Source: Leuctra nigra
Lineage: Eukaryota; Arthropoda; Insecta; Plecoptera; Leuctridae
Direction of reading: 5' to 3'
DNA: 64,000 nt
NCBI GenBank assembly: GCA_934045905.1
Contig: OW203769.1
Location: 29,893,910-29,957,909 of the forward strand
Numbering within the stretch: the first letter of the stretch is position 1; every line of letters starts with the position of its first letter. This document shows positions 48,601 to 49,482 of the stretch, one piece after another. Position numbers and translations under genes: made by a program. The notes under the pieces were generated by a model. It did no database searches, was not told the DNA's origin, and saw only the letters and a list, made by a program, of their open reading frames with translations.

Positions 48601-49482
48601 CATTTTAAGGATCTGATTGGTTGTGTCGCAAACTGAACGGAAAAGTTAATGAAATCGCCTAAAATAAATTATTTTAATTATTACAAATGGTGTCCCGACG
48701 TGGGTTTTATAAATATAAATATGTTAATAATCTTGGTAATAGATTACCTTTTAGAAAAGTATTTAAAAATAATGAAGGAAGATGAATATGGATACATAAA
48801 TAAGAATTTTAATGAGGAAATATTTATTGAAACTATCAAAGATAAGGATATTAGAGAAAAGTTAACCCCCAAATAATCAAAAGAAACATTTGTTTTACTT
48901 TTGTACATACAGTCATATGTACTGTATGTTAACACATGCACTGCATAACACTGCAAACCACTACATAACATGCAGTCCCCTCAGTTCCCTCAGTCGCGTG
49001 TTATTTCACATGCAGTCCCCTCAGTCGCGTGTTATTTTACATGGTGTCTCCTCAGTCCCCTCAGCCGCGTGATATTTAACATGCAGTCCCCTCAGTCCCC
49101 TCAGTCGCGTGTTATTTAACATGCAATCTCCTATTTCCCCTCAGTCTCGTGTGTTATTTAACATGCAGCCTCCTCAGTCCCCTCAGTCGCGTGTTATTTG
49201 CAATGAAGCCTCCTCAGTCCCCTCAGTCGCGTGTTATTTGCAATGAAGCCTCCTCAGTCCCCTCAGTCGCGCGTGACTCACCCACTGTCTCCTCCTCCCC
49301 CTCCTCCTTCTCGCTGGTCTGCTGAGCGAACTCGCTGAAGAAGAGGTTGGCGATCTCGCCGTGGGCAGCGCGCAGAGCGTCTTGACTCTGCAGATAGCGC
49401 TTCTTGGCCACTTCGATGATCAGCTCGTGGCGCCATTTCAACAGCAGCTTCCCGCTCATCAGCTTCTCGCGCAGCAGCGATC
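490..49482 (-). CDS. NWD-like (NACHT and WD repeat) protein, partial, 11 exons
   Basis: Eleven minus-strand exons join in frame: 49282-49482, 48373-48489, 46378-46611 (or extended to 47421), 45024-45149, 44069-44324, 10138-10325, 5106-5308, 2766-2940, 1942-2141, 1164-1322 and 490-683. All have GT donors and AG acceptors, and each end phase matches the next start phase. The first four encode a helical region like that preceding the propeller in NWD1/NWD2 (for example LLLKWRHELI and SYLRCVLEHV). The rest encode successive WD40 blades (YLLTGSEDISIIVWD, AVSGSEDTTARVWG). Known family members are cytosolic STAND-type NTPases with a C-terminal WD40 propeller; the NACHT part is not seen in this window. 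The gene runs off the left edge, and its upstream exons lie past 51 kb or outside. A different WD40 STAND family is possible. The exon chain itself is well supported. Confidence 0.75.
1164..1322 (-). CDS. NWD-like exon J (WD40 blade)
   Basis: 159 nt, phase 0 at both ends, acceptor ccttgcag, donor GTGACG. It encodes VNAHELHSTLQGHEAAVTCV and a canonical blade end, AVSGSEDTTARVWGL. A clean WD40 exon with no amplification at its edges. Confidence 0.75.
1690..1930. repeat. C/T-rich minisatellite (CACTACCCTCC units)
   Basis: A C-run at about 1691-1709 is followed by degenerate units of CACTACCCTCCGCTACCCTC and similar. It lies directly beyond the donor of exon I. The resulting proline-rich open frames are by-products. 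Confidence 0.85.
1942..2141 (-). CDS. NWD-like exon I (WD40 blade with Gln/Pro-rich insert)
   Basis: 200 nt exon, acceptor attgtgcgcag, donor GTCAGC. It encodes GGKCITFWSFRRDDATG, then an internally repeated Ala-Gln-Pro-rich stretch (QPQPLP twice), then PIACLDIARDGQVALTGSLD and GLVNLWQ. The QPQPLP duplication reflects a roughly 30 bp internal tandem duplication in the exon (about 2025-2090). A C/T-rich minisatellite lies immediately beyond the donor. Confidence 0.7.
2200..2340 (+). repeat. Dispersed repeat with AAGTCGTAC and TACTGTAAGC motifs, copy 1
   Basis: The segment from CAAGTCAAGTCGTAC through TTTACTGTAAGCAACAACAT to the TTGAAAATC end recurs at 63285-63460 (same strand) and 18820-19020 (opposite strand). 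Short non-autonomous element; class unknown. Confidence 0.65.
2766..2940 (-). CDS. NWD-like exon H (WD40 blade)
   Basis: 175 nt exon, acceptor cttgtttgtag, donor GTCAGT. It encodes IKSLCLAQDNCRAVVGGSDG, KIYIFDMHSGRLLRTLTSHA and ENDDFLLTA. Starts in phase 0 and ends in phase 1. The intron on its 5' side (2941-5105) contains the RTE-like retrotransposon in the opposite orientation. Confidence 0.75.
3225..4660 (+). mobile_element. 5'-truncated RTE-like non-LTR retrotransposon
   Basis: An open frame from about 3240 to 4601 encodes a reverse transcriptase: FKKGEKTVPENYRGINLL, then DAQQGFRKGRSCIDAI, FIDLQKAFDTV, GIRQGDSLSPYLFNL and the catalytic CYADDAIIFA. The C-terminal part has YLGVNITSSG and ends with RSVGRPKKRWRD, the pattern of RTE-type elements in arthropods. 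The endonuclease domain expected upstream is absent, so this is a 5'-truncated copy. The 3' end is marked by a (GAA)n tail at about 4632-4661. It lies in the intron between NWD exons G and H, in the opposite orientation to that gene. The frame is intact over the RT, suggesting a fairly recent insertion. Confidence 0.85.
4725..4835 (+). repeat. Dispersed repeat (GATAACAGGTGGAGGGAGG), copy 1
   Basis: The block from CCGTCGAGAGGCTGATAAC to CCCCAGTCTCTCTGG recurs at 27220-27340 with about 95 percent identity by eye. A SINE or LINE tail is possible; no diagnostic end is visible. Confidence 0.6.
4894..5046. mobile_element. TTAA-flanked inverted-repeat MITE (about 145 bp)
   Basis: TTAA at 4894-4897 and 5043-5046 flank an element whose ends, GCTGGGTCCACA and TGTGGACCCAGC, are inverted repeats. 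The arms pair over much of the element. TTAA target sites are the hallmark of piggyBac-type insertion. Confidence 0.75.
5106..5308 (-). CDS. NWD-like exon G (WD40 blade)
   Basis: 203 nt exon, donor GTGAG (5101-5105), acceptor tgtctctgtcag just above 5308. It encodes SSDATVCLWSLENFNLLNTI, then DVSMDSVFLLVACEDNQLYL and CLRGHKTQ. The first 14 coding bases and the acceptor form part of the 54 bp unit repeated about 75 times between this exon and exon F. Confidence 0.75.
5295..9350. repeat. 54 bp tandem array, about 75 units, copied from an NWD exon edge
   Basis: Each unit contains (minus strand) the acceptor CTGTCTCTGTCAG and the first bases of exon G (GCTCGTCGGACGCCAC), then intron sequence carrying TGACGTCA. 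Units differ by one or a few bases. One unit near 5648 has a 1 bp deletion. As 54 is a multiple of 3, a spurious 1224-residue open frame results on the minus strand. Variant units recur at offsets of 2052 and 1836 bp, showing block duplication. Confidence 0.95.
9420..9770. other. Intron stretch between two arrays
   Basis: Holds a diverged fragment (9710-9770, CACATCGCCGCTCAGCAAAT) resembling part of exon F, suggesting an older partial duplicate. Nothing else recognised. Confidence 0.4.
9771..10220. repeat. 120 bp tandem repeat x4 spanning the exon F donor
   Basis: Four copies of the last part of exon F, its GTAGGTG donor and some intron, with exon ends at 10138, 10018, 9898 and 9778. The three duplicated copies lack a segment around CGCCGCTGAGC that the true exon has. 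Confidence 0.9.
10138..10325 (-). CDS. NWD-like exon F (WD40 blade)
   Basis: 188 nt exon, acceptor gcgtgtctcag, donor GTAGGTG (10131-10137). It encodes EHIAPVLCITPALGNSVIVS, then GGEDSRIIITSLLSG and HHRGPVTSVQVN. It ends in phase 1 (Gly split) and joins exon G. The donor edge is repeated three more times at 120 bp spacing, with exon ends at 10018, 9898 and 9778. Confidence 0.75.
10421..11190. other. Start of the host intron; no element recognised
   Basis: AT-rich sequence between the NWD exon and the first full dispersed element. I see no exon or repeat with support. Confidence 0.35.
11195..12015 (+). mobile_element. Dispersed element X (ACTAGGAAAACGCT ... GCTCGCTCAATAA), full copy 1
   Basis: Begins ACTAGGAAAACGCTCAGTG, then AACGCGTTGATGAGCGAGCA, and ends GACGCTCGCTTCGCTCGCTC followed by AATAA. 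A matching pair of ends occurs at 21092 and 22170. Internal text about catgcaaaattt and ttgatcag recurs inside and in fragments elsewhere. It carries an internal duplication (11520-11640 against 11720-11850) and a poly(A) tract at 11937-11960. No coding capacity. Class unknown. Confidence 0.6.
12227..12233 (+). promoter_or_regulatory. TATA box of carbonic anhydrase 1
   Basis: CTATATAATGGG lies 54 bp before the start codon. The other gene copies have a TATA-like site in the same place, which supports a core promoter. It implies a short 5' UTR. Confidence 0.55.
12281..19290 (+). CDS. Alpha-carbonic anhydrase 1, secreted, 290 aa, six exons
   Basis: Exons 12281-12329, 13450-13500, 14253-14417, 15095-15333, 17886-18110 and 19147-19290 (TAG) sum to 873 nt. 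Alpha-CAs hydrate CO2 using a Zn ion held by three His. Exon 1 is a hydrophobic signal peptide (MSSGMLVVVAAVIICG). Exon 3 has NWGGQC and QEQSPINI and ends with GGHT (His64-type proton shuttle). Exon 4 has QLHFHWG (His 114 and 116), SEH (Glu 126) and EMHLVF (His 139). Exon 5 has SLTTPPC, keeping the Thr199/Thr200 pair. Cys 42 and Cys 224 fit the disulfide of secreted CAs. The last exon has NVRPVQPLN and an aromatic tail ending HLFW. All catalytic residues are present, so this is the copy most likely to be active. Exon 4's 3' edge is repeated ten times in intron 4. Confidence 0.88.
12411..12561. mobile_element. Short MITE in intron 1 of carbonic anhydrase 1
   Basis: TTAAGGGCCGGTCTTTCAAT at the left pairs with ATTGAAAGACCGGGCCTAAG at the right; interior about 110 bp. 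The right TTAA has probably mutated to CTAA. Confidence 0.6.
13643..13740. mobile_element. Partial MITE (GATCCCATAAAAT family)
   Basis: Resembles 31580-31708 and 56580-56717, which have inverted ends around GGGATCACATAAAATGAG and a central TCTCATCTCAATG. This copy is diverged and lacks a clear right arm. Confidence 0.45.
14181..14228 (-). repeat. Solo end of element X before CA1 exon 3
   Basis: TGCTCGCTCATCAACGCGT then ACAGAGCGTTATCCTAGG, the reverse of the element X left end, stops 25 bp before the exon 3 acceptor. Confidence 0.7.
14430..14625. mobile_element. MITE with TATCACACTGGGTTGCAA ends
   Basis: The left end TATCACACTGGGTTGCAAAC pairs with the right-side CACGGGTTGCAACCCG. The same family makes a perfect inverted repeat at 21527-21684. 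Confidence 0.55.
15346..17004 (+). repeat. 167 bp tandem repeat of CA1 exon 4 3' edge, 10 copies after the exon
   Basis: Donor-bearing exon ends fall at 15333 (true exon) and at 15500, 15667, 15834, 16001, 16168, 16335, 16502, 16669, 16837 and 17004. Each unit carries about 133 bp of coding sequence (from GGCAGCGAGCAC to TTCCTACAG, including the Glu and third His ligand region) plus GTCTGTACTTGACTCAGCAG. Reading past any donor meets TGA at once, so extra copies are intronic unless spliced in. Confidence 0.95.
17010..17477. mobile_element. Inverted-repeat MITE, 468 bp, in CA1 intron 4
   Basis: The left end AAGCTGCGTTCCCATACTTC and right end GAAGTATGGGAACCCAGCTT are inverted, followed inward by CGCTTTCGTTTCGC-type repeats. 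It abuts the last 167 bp unit. Confidence 0.75.
17551..17859. mobile_element. TTAA-flanked MITE with GACGGACGACG repeats
   Basis: TTAA at 17551-17554 and 17856-17859, with inverted ends AAGGTCGATGAA / TGCATCGGCCTT. The arms are rich in GTCCGTCCGCGTC. It ends 26 bp before the CA1 exon 5 acceptor and may supply the pyrimidine tract. Confidence 0.75.
18485..18580 (-). repeat. Dispersed repeat with CGGTTCAGCCGTTTAGGCTG, copy 1
   Basis: GTGCACATGTGGTAAAAATT through the AATCGGTTCAGCC block recurs in reverse at 63640-63700. Confidence 0.6.
18593..18729. mobile_element. Short MITE (GGGCCAGATTCACAAAAAG ends)
   Basis: The left GGGGCCAGATTCACAAAAAG pairs with the right CTTTTCGTGAATCCAGACCC. AT-rich palindromic core with AATACGTATTA. 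Confidence 0.65.
18820..19020 (-). repeat. Dispersed repeat with GTACGACTTGG, copy 2
   Basis: Reverse-strand relative of 2200-2340 and 63285-63460 (shares GCTTACAGTAAAAGT, GTACGACTTGGCTGG and CGATCGCTCCACTAGA). Confidence 0.6.
19065..19112 (-). repeat. Solo end of element X before CA1 exon 6
   Basis: ACTCGCTCATCAACGCGTTA then CACAGAGCGTGTTCCTAT, ending about 35 bp before the exon 6 acceptor. Confidence 0.65.
19491..19496 (+). terminator. Poly(A) signal of carbonic anhydrase 1
   Basis: AATAAATAAA about 200 bp after the stop codon, the nearest canonical signal. Confidence 0.6.
19569..20530. mobile_element. Foldback element, arms about 150 bp
   Basis: TATTCGCGGACTCCAAGGGT on the left pairs with ACCCTTTGAGTCCGCGAATA on the right, and further inward TTGTATAAGATATCG pairs with CGATATCTTATACAA. 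The middle is not palindromic. It lies between CA1 and CA2. Confidence 0.7.
20907..20936 (+). promoter_or_regulatory. TATA box and initiator of carbonic anhydrase 2
   Basis: TATATAA at 20907-20913 is followed about 29 bp later by AGCTGTCACT, an initiator-like TCA(C/T) shared with copies 3 and 4. The spacing is what a focused insect promoter would have. The ATG follows at 20970. Confidence 0.6.
20970..28073 (+). CDS. Alpha-carbonic anhydrase 2, secreted, 307 aa, Thr199 changed
   Basis: Exons 20970-21021, 23002-23061, 24188-24361, 25399-25643, 26777-27004 and 27909-28073 (TAA) total 924 nt, all in frame with the same phases as copy 1. Exon 1 is a signal peptide (MDFQMSVMLAVIAVIMCG). Zn ligands are present in QLHQHWE and GMHMSF, and SEH is kept. 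The His64-type GGHT and both disulfide Cys (YPTCKDG, TPPC) are kept. The active-site SLTTPP of CA II reads SFVTPP here, so the Thr199 equivalent is Val. Phe95 is Gln and Gly98 is Glu. The C-terminus ends in a hydrophobic, probably amphipathic segment (FFASVMRFIIGVFKIFF). Fold and secretion are well supported; strong CO2 hydration is doubtful. Exon 4's 3' edge is repeated ten times at 71 bp spacing. Confidence 0.85.
21092..22170 (+). mobile_element. Element X, full copy 2, with a nested MITE
   Basis: Same ends as 11195-12015 (ACTAGGAAAACGCTCTGTAT ... ACGCTCGCTACGCTCGCTCA). A perfect-ended MITE (AAAGTGGCTATCACACTGGG and its reverse complement, 21527-21684) is inserted inside. It fills most of the start of CA2 intron 1. 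Confidence 0.65.
22251..22417. mobile_element. TTAA-flanked MITE, about 160 bp
   Basis: TTAA at 22251-22254 and 22414-22417, with inverted ends GCTCCACTTC / GAAGTGGAGC. Confidence 0.72.
22500..22575 (-). repeat. tRNA-like sequence (pseudo-tRNA or SINE head)
   Basis: On the minus strand GGGTAGCTCAGTTGGTAGAG is a canonical A-box/D-arm, followed by an anticodon-arm-like CTCGCCCGGCAAGTGAG and CCCCGGTTCTGTCGG where a T-arm GGTTCGA should be. The loop lacks U33 and the B-box is degenerate, so this is not a working tRNA. Confidence 0.55.
23206..23426. mobile_element. MITE with CAATGGGGTTGTTC ends
   Basis: CAATGGGGTTGTTCCCTGCC at the left pairs with GTGAACAACCCCATTG at the right; about 220 bp in CA2 intron 2. 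Confidence 0.65.
23763..24040 (+). repeat. Dispersed 280-300 bp repeat Y, copy 1
   Basis: Runs from CATAGCTTGCACGAACTTC to GAGATGATGTCACGTGCA. The same order of blocks (GGACGGACATTTTGTTGGCA, GAGGTAAATCGATGTA, AGAATCACAGC) is found at 45263-45540, 58905-59207 and 62415-62690, all on the plus strand. Confidence 0.75.
24128..24170 (-). repeat. Solo end of element X before CA2 exon 3
   Basis: GTGCTCGCTCATCAACGCGT then CCTAGGCGTCTTCCTAGTAC, ending about 18 bp before the exon 3 acceptor. Confidence 0.65.
25654..26353 (+). repeat. 71 bp tandem repeat of CA2 exon 4 3' edge, 10 copies after the exon
   Basis: Donor-bearing exon ends at 25643 (true) and then every 71 bp to 26353, eleven in all. Each unit has CTGTCGGCGGGCGAGGCGGA, the last coding bases to CTGTTCAAG, and GTTAGTATTTCACG. 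Confidence 0.95.
26409..26580. mobile_element. hAT-like MITE in CA2 intron 4
   Basis: AGCGGTTGCCAACCGGTGGT at the left and GGTTGGCGACCGCTG at the right are imperfect inverted repeats of the CAGCGGTTG.CAACC type common to hAT elements. No clean 8 bp duplication seen. Confidence 0.55.
27220..27340 (+). repeat. Dispersed repeat (GATAACAGGTGGAGGGAGG), copy 2
   Basis: Second copy of the block at 4725-4835, here in CA2 intron 5. Confidence 0.6.
28074..29040. other. CA2 3' UTR and spacer
   Basis: Beyond the poly(A) signal at 28293 I see only AT-rich sequence, a short GGTTCC repeat at 28734-28757 and a fragment of element X-type text around 28800-28900. Confidence 0.4.
28293..28298 (+). terminator. 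Poly(A) signal of carbonic anhydrase 2
   Basis: AATAAA in the context ACGAAATAAATGGATTG, about 220 bp after the stop. Copy 3 has the same ACGAAATAAAT context. Confidence 0.6.
29045..29345 (+). repeat. Dispersed repeat Z, copy 1
   Basis: Blocks GCGATACGTGATGAAGC, GAAAAAGGAGAAACAATTG and CCATAACAAACAACT recur in the same order at 41565-41830 inside CA4 intron 4. Confidence 0.6.
29401..29551. repeat. Inverted repeat of about 150 bp
   Basis: AATTATCTTGGTGGCTCTG pairs with CAGAGCCACCAAGATAATT; the centre GTACCCAAGTCC pairs loosely with a later GGAACTTGG. Confidence 0.6.
29674..29702 (+). promoter_or_regulatory. TATA-like site and initiator of carbonic anhydrase 3
   Basis: A weak TATA (TTTATACA, then TTTATAAT) precedes AGCTGTCACTT by about 28 bp. 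The initiator block matches copies 2 and 4. The start codon is at 29720, so the 5' UTR would be under 20 nt if transcription starts at the initiator. Confidence 0.45.
29720..35377 (+). CDS. Alpha-carbonic anhydrase 3, secreted, 314 aa, active site altered
   Basis: Exons 29720-29765, 30536-30595, 31268-31441, 32047-32282, 33504-33731 and 35177-35377 (TAA) total 945 nt in frame. I chose the ATG at 29720 because it aligns with the exon 1 start of the other copies, although the frame is open further upstream. Signal peptide MGPTEMLALLAVIICG. The exon 2 donor is GCAAGT, a GC-AG intron. Zn ligands are present (QLHFHWA and GIHLPF), but the SEH motif with Glu106 is replaced by TGAIPV, and SLTTPP reads SFVTPP, so Thr199 is Val. 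This breaks the Thr199-Glu106 hydrogen-bond pair that orients the Zn-bound hydroxide in the family. It ends in a longer hydrophobic tail (GFFVGVLKSIFG). It is probably a secreted CA-related protein with weak or no CO2 hydration. Confidence 0.84.
30040..30335. mobile_element. Two adjacent short MITEs
   Basis: 30040-30152 has ends ACAGTGGCGGCAAAATGATC and its near complement ending GTGCCGCCAGTGT. 30170-30335 has AATACGGTATTTGAACGAAA paired with the CCATTCCTTTCAAATACTG side. The second family recurs at 47962-48112. Confidence 0.55.
30860..31220. repeat. Foldback sequence in CA3 intron 2
   Basis: AAAGTTTTGGGATAATTTTT, ATGTTTTATATAAAATTAT and AACTTCCTCAGGACAAAAAC on the left have mirrored complements on the right (AACATGACGAAATATCCC, TTTTGCTCTGAAGAAG). 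Imperfect arms of about 170 bp. Confidence 0.6.
31580..31708. mobile_element. MITE with GGGGTGGGATCACATAAAAT ends
   Basis: Inverted ends GGGGTGGGATCACATAAAAT and ATTTTATGTGATCGCACCCC, with inner TTGTCACGGTGACAAG. A second full copy is at 56580-56717 and a partial one at 13643-13740. Confidence 0.7.
32320..32685. mobile_element. TTAA-flanked foldback MITE, 366 bp
   Basis: TTAA at 32320-32323 and 32682-32685 with inverted ends GAGGCAAACGGAAGCGA / TCGCTTCCGTTTGCCTC. Almost the whole element is palindromic. Related copies at 60403-60785 (full) and 37960-38165 and about 55690-55910 (partial). Confidence 0.8.
32815..33050 (-). mobile_element. tRNA-derived SINE, minus-strand copy
   Basis: The tRNA-like head has a B-box (GGGTTCGATTCCC), then GACCGTCCTTCCTGACTG, GGTTTTCCCTCAGTCGACA and a CATCATCTCCCAATCATCAT tail region. 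A copy on the plus strand is at 38975-39250. Confidence 0.75.
33830..34110 (-). repeat. Fragment of element X-type interior
   Basis: GGGATCGTTTTTGAACGGGA then GATTGGTTCAAATTTAAAC matches, in reverse, the interior of element X around 21780-22020. Similar fragments lie near 23560-23700, 51130-51420 and 60140-60300. Confidence 0.5.
34671..35150 (+). mobile_element. Element X, shorter copy 3, before CA3 exon 6
   Basis: Starts AATAGGAAAACGCTATGTGT and ends near CATAAGAGTCGCGTAGC, 27 bp before the exon 6 acceptor (35177). A solo reverse end, GCTCGCTCATCATCGTGTTA, follows a poly(A) run at 34500-34521. Confidence 0.55.
35560..35565 (+). terminator. Poly(A) signal of carbonic anhydrase 3
   Basis: ACGAAATAAATAAAT about 185 bp after the stop, homologous to the signal of copy 2. 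Confidence 0.6.
35655..36055. repeat. Single arm of the 45.7 kb foldback family, copy 1
   Basis: AAAATCGTGTCACATTTAGG, CTGGTAGATAGTTCGAC and AATTCATGATG-type blocks match one arm of 45666-46348, diverged. A second lone arm is at 40370-40760. Confidence 0.5.
36334..36365 (+). promoter_or_regulatory. TATA box and initiator retained by carbonic anhydrase 4
   Basis: TATATAA at 36334-36340 and AAGCTGTCACTT about 30 bp later match copy 2 almost exactly. The broken gene may therefore still be transcribed. Confidence 0.5.
36429..37328. mobile_element. hAT-like element, 900 bp, inserted in CA4 exon 1
   Basis: Terminal inverted repeats CAGGCGCGTAGGAA and TTCCTACGCGCCTG are flanked by a perfect 8 bp direct repeat CGAGCGTG (36421-36428 and 37329-37336), the target-site size of hAT transposons. 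The interior is G-rich with repeated GGGGGGTCA and GGCCCCGCAGGG motifs and no transposase, so it is non-autonomous. Confidence 0.88.
37359..37877. mobile_element. Second hAT-like element, 519 bp, just after the CA4 exon 1 donor
   Basis: Ends CAGTGTTGAATCCAGAC and GCCTGGATTCAACACTG are inverted repeats flanked by the 8 bp direct repeat GTTATTTA (37351-37358 and 37878-37885). No coding capacity. A G-run of about 19 bases lies at 37450-37468. Confidence 0.85.
38975..39250 (+). mobile_element. tRNA-derived SINE, plus-strand copy, in CA4 intron 2
   Basis: GAGTGGTTAACGCTCTGAAC and the B-box GGGTTCGATTCCC form the tRNA-related head. The body ends with GCGACGTTAAGCCCCAAAC and an A-rich tail. Confidence 0.78.
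39570..40040 (+). mobile_element. GC-rich LINE 3' end or SINE-like fragment in CA4 intron 3
   Basis: A GC-rich block (CCGGCGAGCATATGCTCATG, GGGTTCAGCCGGCCCG) ends in a simple TCTAATCTAATC tail, as the 3' ends of several non-LTR retrotransposons do. No ORF recognised. Confidence 0.5.
40950..41363 (+). repeat. 138 bp in-frame triplication inside CA4 exon 4
   Basis: Units start at 40950, 41088 and 41226. Each begins just inside the acceptor and carries the Zn-ligand HxHW region and SEH. Unit 2 has Gln for the first His. The frame remains open across all three (515 nt exon). Confidence 0.92.
42262..42310 (+). repeat. Solo end of element X after CA4 exon 5
   Basis: CTAGAAACACGCTCTGTGTA then ACGCGTTGATGAGCGAGC starts 13 bp past the exon 5 donor. 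Confidence 0.65.
42314..42943. mobile_element. Foldback element, 630 bp, near-perfect palindrome
   Basis: Ends AATAGACCAAAACATAAACT and its reverse complement. The centre is at about 42625 where CTGAATGAGCTCATTCAG pairs with itself. Arms are highly similar over about 300 bp. Confidence 0.82.
43740..44010. repeat. Degenerate AGATTTCCA minisatellite
   Basis: Loose repetition of AAGATTTC/CAAGATTTCC between CA4 and the NWD exon. Confidence 0.7.
44069..44324 (-). CDS. NWD-like exon E (first WD40 blades)
   Basis: 256 nt if the nearest acceptor is used. The donor is GTGAGT (44063-44068). It encodes MHCGGGVRLIEPTPSGQHVV and then a full blade with FKGHSGPVLCLAITRHAQYL and GSEDISIIVWDIKTL. The acceptor edge (ctctgttccag then GCATGC) recurs to the right at about 44410, 44520, 44630 and 44740, and in shorter units to about 44971, so the start is ambiguous. 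The out phase (2) joins the exon at 10325 across the 33.7 kb intron that holds the carbonic anhydrase cluster, giving a Tyr-Glu-His junction. Confidence 0.75.
44325..45010. repeat. Tandem repeats of the NWD exon E acceptor edge
   Basis: Four further copies (about 110 bp) of the acceptor plus the first coding bases, with edges at 44410, 44520, 44630 and 44740. Then about four shorter (58 bp) units around GAGCATGCCTGGAACAGA up to 44975. Each keeps the pyrimidine tract and CAG on the minus strand. Confidence 0.88.
45024..45149 (-). CDS. NWD-like exon D (linker before the propeller)
   Basis: 126 nt exon, acceptor gatgttgcag, donor GTAAGT. It encodes NGQDLVSHMITSAMAWCDGY and then APLLVPLNGWLTPPLP, matching the pattern of NWD proteins just before the first WD blade (a TSA.AW...P.L.PL..WL.PP arrangement recognised from the family). 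In and out phases fit exons C and E. Confidence 0.72.
45263..45540 (+). repeat. Dispersed repeat Y, copy 2
   Basis: See 23763-24040; starts TTCATAGCTTGCACGAAC and ends GAGATGACATCACGTGCA. Confidence 0.7.
45666..46348. mobile_element. TTAA-flanked foldback element, 683 bp, arms about 310 bp
   Basis: TTAA at both ends, inverted ends GGTGGCGCGATCACTCGAAG and its complement. The arms pair almost throughout, with a short centre near 46000 (AGAAGTGTCTCAAAAGACAC). It stops 30 bp from the donor of NWD exon C. Confidence 0.87.
46378..47421 (-). CDS. NWD-like exon C with six in-frame 162 bp copies
   Basis: The donor is GTCAGC at 46372-46377. The outermost acceptor (ctttgcag) gives an upper edge at 47421, and five internal copies each carry an acceptor-like attgcag, the innermost giving 46611. 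The 54-residue unit includes RLKQLTVCRFDFLLA and SYLRCVLEHVRCYL. The units stay in frame because 162 is a multiple of 3, so a read-through product would carry the segment six times. The unique end encodes SSDVLTRDPLQLAAQVICWL. The sequence alone cannot say which acceptor is used. The single-copy form (46378-46611) is the expected length for a NWD protein. Confidence 0.65.
46390..47430. repeat. 162 bp in-frame repeat x6 in NWD exon C
   Basis: Near-identical units; linkers read TACATT or CACATT. Described with the exon. Confidence 0.93.
47474..47640. repeat. Two-copy tandem duplication, about 83 bp
   Basis: ATGACGACCTTGAAATCTAC through AACAACTGTAAAAT occurs at 47474 and again at 47557, in the intron next to the 162 bp array. 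Confidence 0.8.
47962..48112. mobile_element. MITE (ACGGATTGGCTG family), copy 2
   Basis: AAACGGTATTATGAGCGAAA on the left and TTTCGAATCCCGTTTT on the right are imperfect inverted ends; related to 30170-30335. Confidence 0.5.
48373..48489 (-). CDS. NWD-like exon B
   Basis: 117 nt exon with acceptor cctctgattgcag and donor GTAATT. It encodes PASPTENKETPFQ followed by DDVTYSLRHVEESWIHLLKA, which fits the region of NWD proteins where a helical segment ends in a His-Ala-Gly type turn. Phases agree on both sides (1 in, 1 out). This is one of the few NWD exons here without a tandem array at its edge. Confidence 0.7.
48960..49275. repeat. About 38 bp minisatellite beside the NWD exon A donor
   Basis: Roughly eight units of CCCCTCAGTCGCGTGTTATT with variable CATGCAGTC spacers. 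The last unit runs into the donor of exon A. Confidence 0.85.
49282..49482 (-). CDS. NWD-like exon A (pre-WD helical region)
   Basis: 201 nt exon. It starts after the acceptor ctgccgccag (just above 49482) and ends at a GTGAGT donor (49276-49281). It encodes SLLREKLMSGKLLLKWRHEL at its start, then an ANLFFSEF motif and an acidic EKEEGEEE tail. The end phase (1) joins the next exon as Val-Ala. The acceptor edge is the seed of the 107 bp tandem array to the right, so the acceptor actually used could be any of about 16 copies. Only the first gives the shortest exon. Confidence 0.7.

Noticed and set aside
48649..48876. A small AT-rich plus-strand open frame of 75 residues
   Set aside because: Low-complexity Lys/Ile/Asn composition typical of chance frames in AT-rich intron sequence.
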